Source of the DNA: Flavobacteriia bacterium | Lineage (GTDB): Bacteria > Bacteroidota > Bacteroidia > Flavobacteriales > Flavobacteriaceae | Assembly (NCBI GenBank): GCA_018500075.1 | Contig: JAHBAN010000085.1 | Coordinates: forward strand, 1-8,835 | Direction: 5' to 3' | Length of the DNA stretch: 8,835 nucleotides | Shown: positions 6,438-8,835 of the stretch, in pieces | Position numbering within the stretch: the stretch's first letter is position 1 | Layout: each line of letters begins with the position of its first letter | Program-made: the position numbers and the translations under genes | The notes under the pieces: model-generated | What the model saw: only the letters and a program-made list of their open reading frames with translations | Databases searched by the model: none | What the model was told of the DNA's origin: nothing

Positions 6438-7465
6438 GTGACAGTCCTTGCGGCTTTGAGGCCAGCGCTGGCAAAGGCGGGAACGTAAGCGCCGAGGCGT
6501 CTGGCCTGATCGGGGGAGGAGGCATTGCCATCGAGGGCGCGTTTGAGCACGCCTTGCAGGATTGCCCCCATGCGAAAGTAGGAAAAGGCCAGATAGAAGC
6601 CGAAATTCTCGATTTGGGGCAGGCCACGGCGCGCACAATAGGCGGCGATGAACGCATCGTCTGTCATCAGGCCGTGCCGGGCGCGATCGACGCCCTGAAG
6701 GCCGCGCCCCTCGGCGCCTTGGGGCATCGACCATTGCATGATCACGGCGGCAAGATCGGCGTAGGGGTGGCCGATTGTGGACAGCTCCCAATCGAGCACG
6801 GCGCGGATGCGGGCGCTGTCTGGCGCAAAGAGCAGGTTGTCGATCCGGTAGTCGCCATGCACCAGCGTGCGCTGGCCGTCATCAGCCGGGAGATTGCTTT
6901 GCAGCCAGTCGATGAGCGCTGTCATATCGGGGATGTCGGCGGTCTGGCTGGCCTCGTATTGTCTGGCCCAGCGGCTGATCTGGCGGGCGTAATAATTGCC
7001 TTCGGGGCCATAGTCTGACAGGCCCGCGGCGGCGATATCCACATCATGGATCGCGGCGAGAACGCGGTTCATCTCCTTCATGACGGCATGGCGCGCCTCG
7101 GGGGCGAGCTGGGGCAAGGTCGGCTCGGCAAAGACACGGCCCTGCACCGCTTCCATCACATAAAAGGCGGAGCCGATCACGCTGTCATCTTCGCAGAGGG
7201 CCAGCATCTGCGCGACGGGAACGGCGGAGCCGGCCAGCGCCTTTTGCACGCGAAACTCGCGCTCGACTGCGTGCGCTGACTTCAGCAGCACTCCCGCTGG
7301 CTTGCGGCGCAGCACATAGTTGCGCGCCGGCGTTTTGAGAAGATAGGTCGGGTTGGACTGGCCCTGCGCGAATTTTTCAGCTGTGAGCGGGCCTGAAAAA
7401 CCCTCGAGGTGGGCGGTGAGCCATGTGGCGACGGCCCCTGTGTTCAGTGTGTTTGGGTTTGACAT
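6434..7465 (-). CDS. APH-fold kinase of the ACAD10/ACAD11/LvaA type
   Basis: This 343-residue protein has the aminoglycoside-phosphotransferase fold in the version found as the N-terminal kinase domain of eukaryotic ACAD10/ACAD11 and as stand-alone bacterial proteins next to acyl-CoA genes. Visible motifs are the nucleotide loop GQSNPTYLL (35-43), YVLRRKP with the probable ATP lysine K55 (50-56), the glutamate of the REF segment (about E70), the Brenner-type catalytic loop HGDYRIDN at 203-210 (catalytic D205, metal ligand N210), and the metal-binding DWE at 225-227 followed by STIGHPYADLA. All catalytic residues are present, so it should be active. Relatives such as LvaA phosphorylate the hydroxyl of 4-hydroxyacyl-CoA; antibiotic resistance is unlikely. 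GAGG precedes the ATG, which lies 7 bases after the phosphatase stop. The substrate is inferred only. Confidence 0.92.
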   Translation of the reverse strand: MSNPNTLNTGAVATWLTAHLEGFSGPLTAEKFAQGQSNPTYLLKTPARNYVLRRKPAGVLLKSAHAVEREFRVQKALAGSAVPVAQMLALCEDDSVIGSAFYVMEAVQGRVFAEPTLPQLAPEARHAVMKEMNRVLAAIHDVDIAAAGLSDYGPEGNYYARQISRWARQYEASQTADIPDMTALIDWLQSNLPADDGQRTLVHGDYRIDNLLFAPDSARIRAVLDWELSTIGHPYADLAAVIMQWSMPQGAEGRGLQGVDRARHGLMTDDAFIAAYCARRGLPQIENFGFYLAFSYFRMGAILQGVLKRALDGNASSPDQARRLGAYVPAFASAGLKAARTVT

Positions 7466-7472
7466 GACGGCC

Positions 7473-8138
7473 TCAGCTATAGGTCAGCAGCCGCGCTTCA
7501 TTGGCGGCGGTGATATGGGGCGTTTCGTTGAAGCTGCTCAGATGTGCGGCGCGGGGCGTGATGATGAGCCGGCTCATGGCGCAATTCTTGATCTGGAGTT
7601 GCAGGCGGATCATCGCATCGGCGGGCGCGCCCATGATCTCGCCCACGGTCTGCCCGATCGCGCCGCCGGAGGAGACGACAAGCACGGTCTCATGTCCTTC
7701 GCGCATGGCCTCGGTGCGGGCGGCGCGCACGCGGGCTGTGAAGGCGGCGTAGCTTTCGGGCGGATCGGTGATCTCGCCGCGCTGCCACTCCAGCACGGTT
7801 TCGCGCAGCGCCTTGAAGTGTGCGCGCCTGTCGGTGTGCAGGTTGTCAGGGCGGGGGCGGCCCGCGTAGCGCGCCTCAAGCAGGCCGCCAAAGTCAAACT
7901 CGTTGAAGCCGGGCAAGATGCGCGGCGGGGCCGTGTGGCCAAGCGCTTGGTTGATGCCCTCCCAAGTCTCGGCGTGACGCCTCTGTGCGCCAAGGCAGAC
8001 CGCATCGGGGACAAGGCCGAGCGCTTTCAGGGCCTGCCCGAGCGCGCGGGACTGTGCGTGGCCAAGCTCGGAGAGCTTGTCATAGTCAGCCGCCCCAAAG
8101 CTGGCTTGGGCATGGCGGATCAGGAGGAGCGTGGGCAT
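7473..8138 (-). CDS. Histidine phosphatase (phosphoglycerate mutase-like) superfamily protein with altered second histidine
   Basis: This 221-residue protein opens with the superfamily motif LIRHAQASFG, giving the phospho-accepting H9 and R8 at the very N-terminus. The frame then runs through DYDKLSELGHAQSRALG (18-34), the usual alpha-helical start of the fold, and FNEFDFGG (78-85) supplies the acidic residue. The second half should carry the second catalytic histidine in a VVSHGG-like motif; here the sequence is TVLVVSSGGAIGQT (151-164), so S157 stands in the histidine position. I recall TSGG or SSGG variants among relatives of this subfamily, so the change may be a subfamily trait rather than damage. 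It sits between the hydratase, with which it overlaps by one base (TAATG), and the kinase. A GGAGG site at 8146-8150 supports the start. Activity and substrate are uncertain; it may dephosphorylate a product of the kinase. Confidence 0.88.
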   Translation of the reverse strand: MPTLLLIRHAQASFGAADYDKLSELGHAQSRALGQALKALGLVPDAVCLGAQRRHAETWEGINQALGHTAPPRILPGFNEFDFGGLLEARYAGRPRPDNLHTDRRAHFKALRETVLEWQRGEITDPPESYAAFTARVRAARTEAMREGHETVLVVSSGGAIGQTVGEIMGAPADAMIRLQLQIKNCAMSRLIITPRAAHLSSFNETPHITAANEARLLTYS

Positions 8139-8602
8139 TACACCGCCTCCAGATAGCGCAGGCCGAGCCAGCGCGCGGCCAGCGCGGGCTTGTCCTGCCC
8201 TTCGATCTCGACGGTGACATCATAAGCGATTTTATAGCCACCATCGGCGCGCTGGCTCAGCTCGACCAGTGTGAAGCGGCCACGCACCCGCGCGCCGGTG
8301 GGCACGGGCGCAAGGAAGCGCAAGGAGTCAAAGCCGTAGTTCACGCCGGTGGCTTCCCCTTGCAGGGCGGGCATTTCATAGACCATCGCCGAGAGCAGCG
8401 AGAGCGTGAGAAATCCATGCGCTATGGTGCTGCCAAACGGGCTGGCCGCGCCTGCGGCGGGATCAAGGTGAATCGGCTGCCAGTCTTCTGTGACATCGGC
8501 AAAGGCTTTGATGCGCGCGGCGCTCATCTCATACCAGCGGCTTGTGCCGACCTCCTGGCCCAGCTGCGCCTGCATCTGCTCGGGTGTTTGGCGCGTGCTC
8601 AC
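8138..8602 (-). CDS. MaoC-type (R)-specific enoyl-CoA hydratase/dehydratase
   Basis: This 154-residue single hotdog-domain protein is of the MaoC dehydratase group (NodN-like subgroup), which adds water to, or removes it from, (R)-3-hydroxyacyl-CoA type substrates. The hydratase signature is seen as FADVTEDWQPIHLDP (34-48), with the catalytic pair D40 and H45 at the spacing used by hydratase 2, followed by PFGSTIAHGFLTLSLL (55-70), the conserved overhanging segment. The later stretch GVNYGFDSLRFLAPVPTGARVR (86-107) is also typical. The start is GTG, supported by GAGGA at 8609-8613, six bases upstream. The GTG shares its first base with the last base of the preceding SDR stop (TAGTG). The next candidate, ATG at residue 10, would leave less of the N-terminus and no such overlap. 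The exact acyl-CoA substrate is unknown. Confidence 0.92.
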   Translation of the reverse strand: MSTRQTPEQMQAQLGQEVGTSRWYEMSAARIKAFADVTEDWQPIHLDPAAGAASPFGSTIAHGFLTLSLLSAMVYEMPALQGEATGVNYGFDSLRFLAPVPTGARVRGRFTLVELSQRADGGYKIAYDVTVEIEGQDKPALAARWLGLRYLEAV

Positions 8603-8835
8603 TAGAGATCCTCGTTGAAGATCGAGATCGGCGCGGCGGATTGCATCCCGCCGGAGAGCGGCAGGATTGCTCCGCTCACGTAAGCGCCTGCGCGCGAGCA
8701 GAGAAACTGTAGCGCGCCGGCGATGTCTTCGGCTGTTCCGACGCGGCCCAAGGGCACGCCTTTGGCTGATTCTGCGCGGCCCTCTTCGGACCCGAGGGCG
8801 AAATCTGTCATTTTGGACGGGAAAGGCCCCGGCGC
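8602..8835 (-). CDS. Short-chain dehydrogenase/reductase (SDR), C-terminal part
   Basis: The gene is cut by the right edge; 77 C-terminal residues plus a TAG are visible. The window begins inside the conserved post-catalytic PG motif (APGPFPSKMTDFALG), where classical SDRs have the PG turn and the substrate-binding loop. It continues with PLGRVGTAEDIAGALQFLCS and AYVSGAILPLSGGMQ, the standard C-terminal pattern of classical SDRs (R-x-G-x-x-E-D-I ... F-L-x-S ... Y-x-x-G-x-x-x-x-x-x-G-G). The Rossmann motif and the YxxxK catalytic residues lie outside the window. It is the first visible gene of the minus-strand run and overlaps the MaoC gene by one base. An ATG at 8811 is internal, because the frame is open to the edge with SDR-like sequence. 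The family is clear; the substrate, probably a hydroxyacyl- or ketoacyl-CoA type, is inferred from neighbours. Confidence 0.92.
   Translation of the reverse strand, partial: APGPFPSKMTDFALGSEEGRAESAKGVPLGRVGTAEDIAGALQFLCSRAGAYVSGAILPLSGGMQSAAPISIFNEDL

Noticed and set aside
6438..6791. N-terminal extension of the thioesterase frame, which stays open to 6791
   Set aside because: The extra residues are arginine-rich and only mirror the kinase gene in another frame. The thioesterase family match starts just after ATG 6437, which has an AAGGA site and an ATGA overlap.
6434..7465. Reading the APH-fold protein as an aminoglycoside resistance enzyme
   Set aside because: The fold and HGDxxxxN motif are shared, but the GQSNPTY, YVLRRKP and DWELSTIGHP signatures and the acyl-CoA-type neighbours fit the ACAD10/11-LvaA group instead.
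7353..8156. 267-codon open frame on the + strand opposite the kinase start and the phosphatase-fold gene
   Set aside because: The minus-strand genes here carry clear family motifs and coupled starts. The + strand product shows no family pattern and no ribosome site of note.

Overview
The window reads as chromosomal DNA of an alphaproteobacterium, most likely a member of the Roseobacter/Rhodobacter group (Rhodobacterales). The grounds are the high GC content, dense packing with stop/start overlaps, the ccoG-ccoH-ccoI-ccoS order, and the sequence character of CcoI, of the SPOR-tailed D,D-carboxypeptidase and of the MaoC-type dehydratase. No genus can be named from the sequence alone. I see no rRNA, tRNA, CRISPR array, insertion sequence, phage gene or other sign of recent transfer.

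Left part (1-3313, + strand): the distal end of a cbb3-type cytochrome oxidase maturation operon. It holds the C-terminal part of ccoG, then complete ccoH, ccoI (copper-transporting P1B ATPase) and ccoS. CcoS is a 53-residue protein with a TTG start that a length-filtered, ATG-based gene call would miss. Together they deliver copper and assemble the high-affinity terminal oxidase used at low oxygen. The oxidase structural genes (ccoNOQP) would be expected upstream, outside the window.

Middle (3326-4753, - strand): a periplasmic penicillin-binding-protein-type D-alanyl-D-alanine carboxypeptidase with a C-terminal SPOR domain. It is convergent with ccoS, with only 12 bases between the two stops. 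It is followed by an AT-rich intergenic stretch (4754-4983) that should hold the carboxypeptidase promoter and contains a long imperfect hairpin just past the end of the next operon.

Right part (4984-8835, - strand, transcribed right to left): six tightly coupled genes: an SDR oxidoreductase (only its C-terminal 77 residues), a MaoC-type hydratase, a histidine-phosphatase-fold protein, an APH-fold kinase of the ACAD10/ACAD11/LvaA type, a PaaI-type hotdog thioesterase and a zinc-free NADPH-dependent reductase of the CurA/leukotriene B4 dehydrogenase type. Neighbours overlap by 1 or 4 bases or are separated by 7. The gene content suggests a CoA-linked catabolic route, possibly for 4-hydroxyacyl (gamma-hydroxy acid) substrates in which the kinase activates the hydroxyl for elimination. 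That is an inference from families and order, not shown by the sequence.

Most of the window is ordinary core or near-core content. The coupled acyl-CoA/kinase operon and its phosphatase-fold member with a changed second catalytic histidine are the parts most worth following up.
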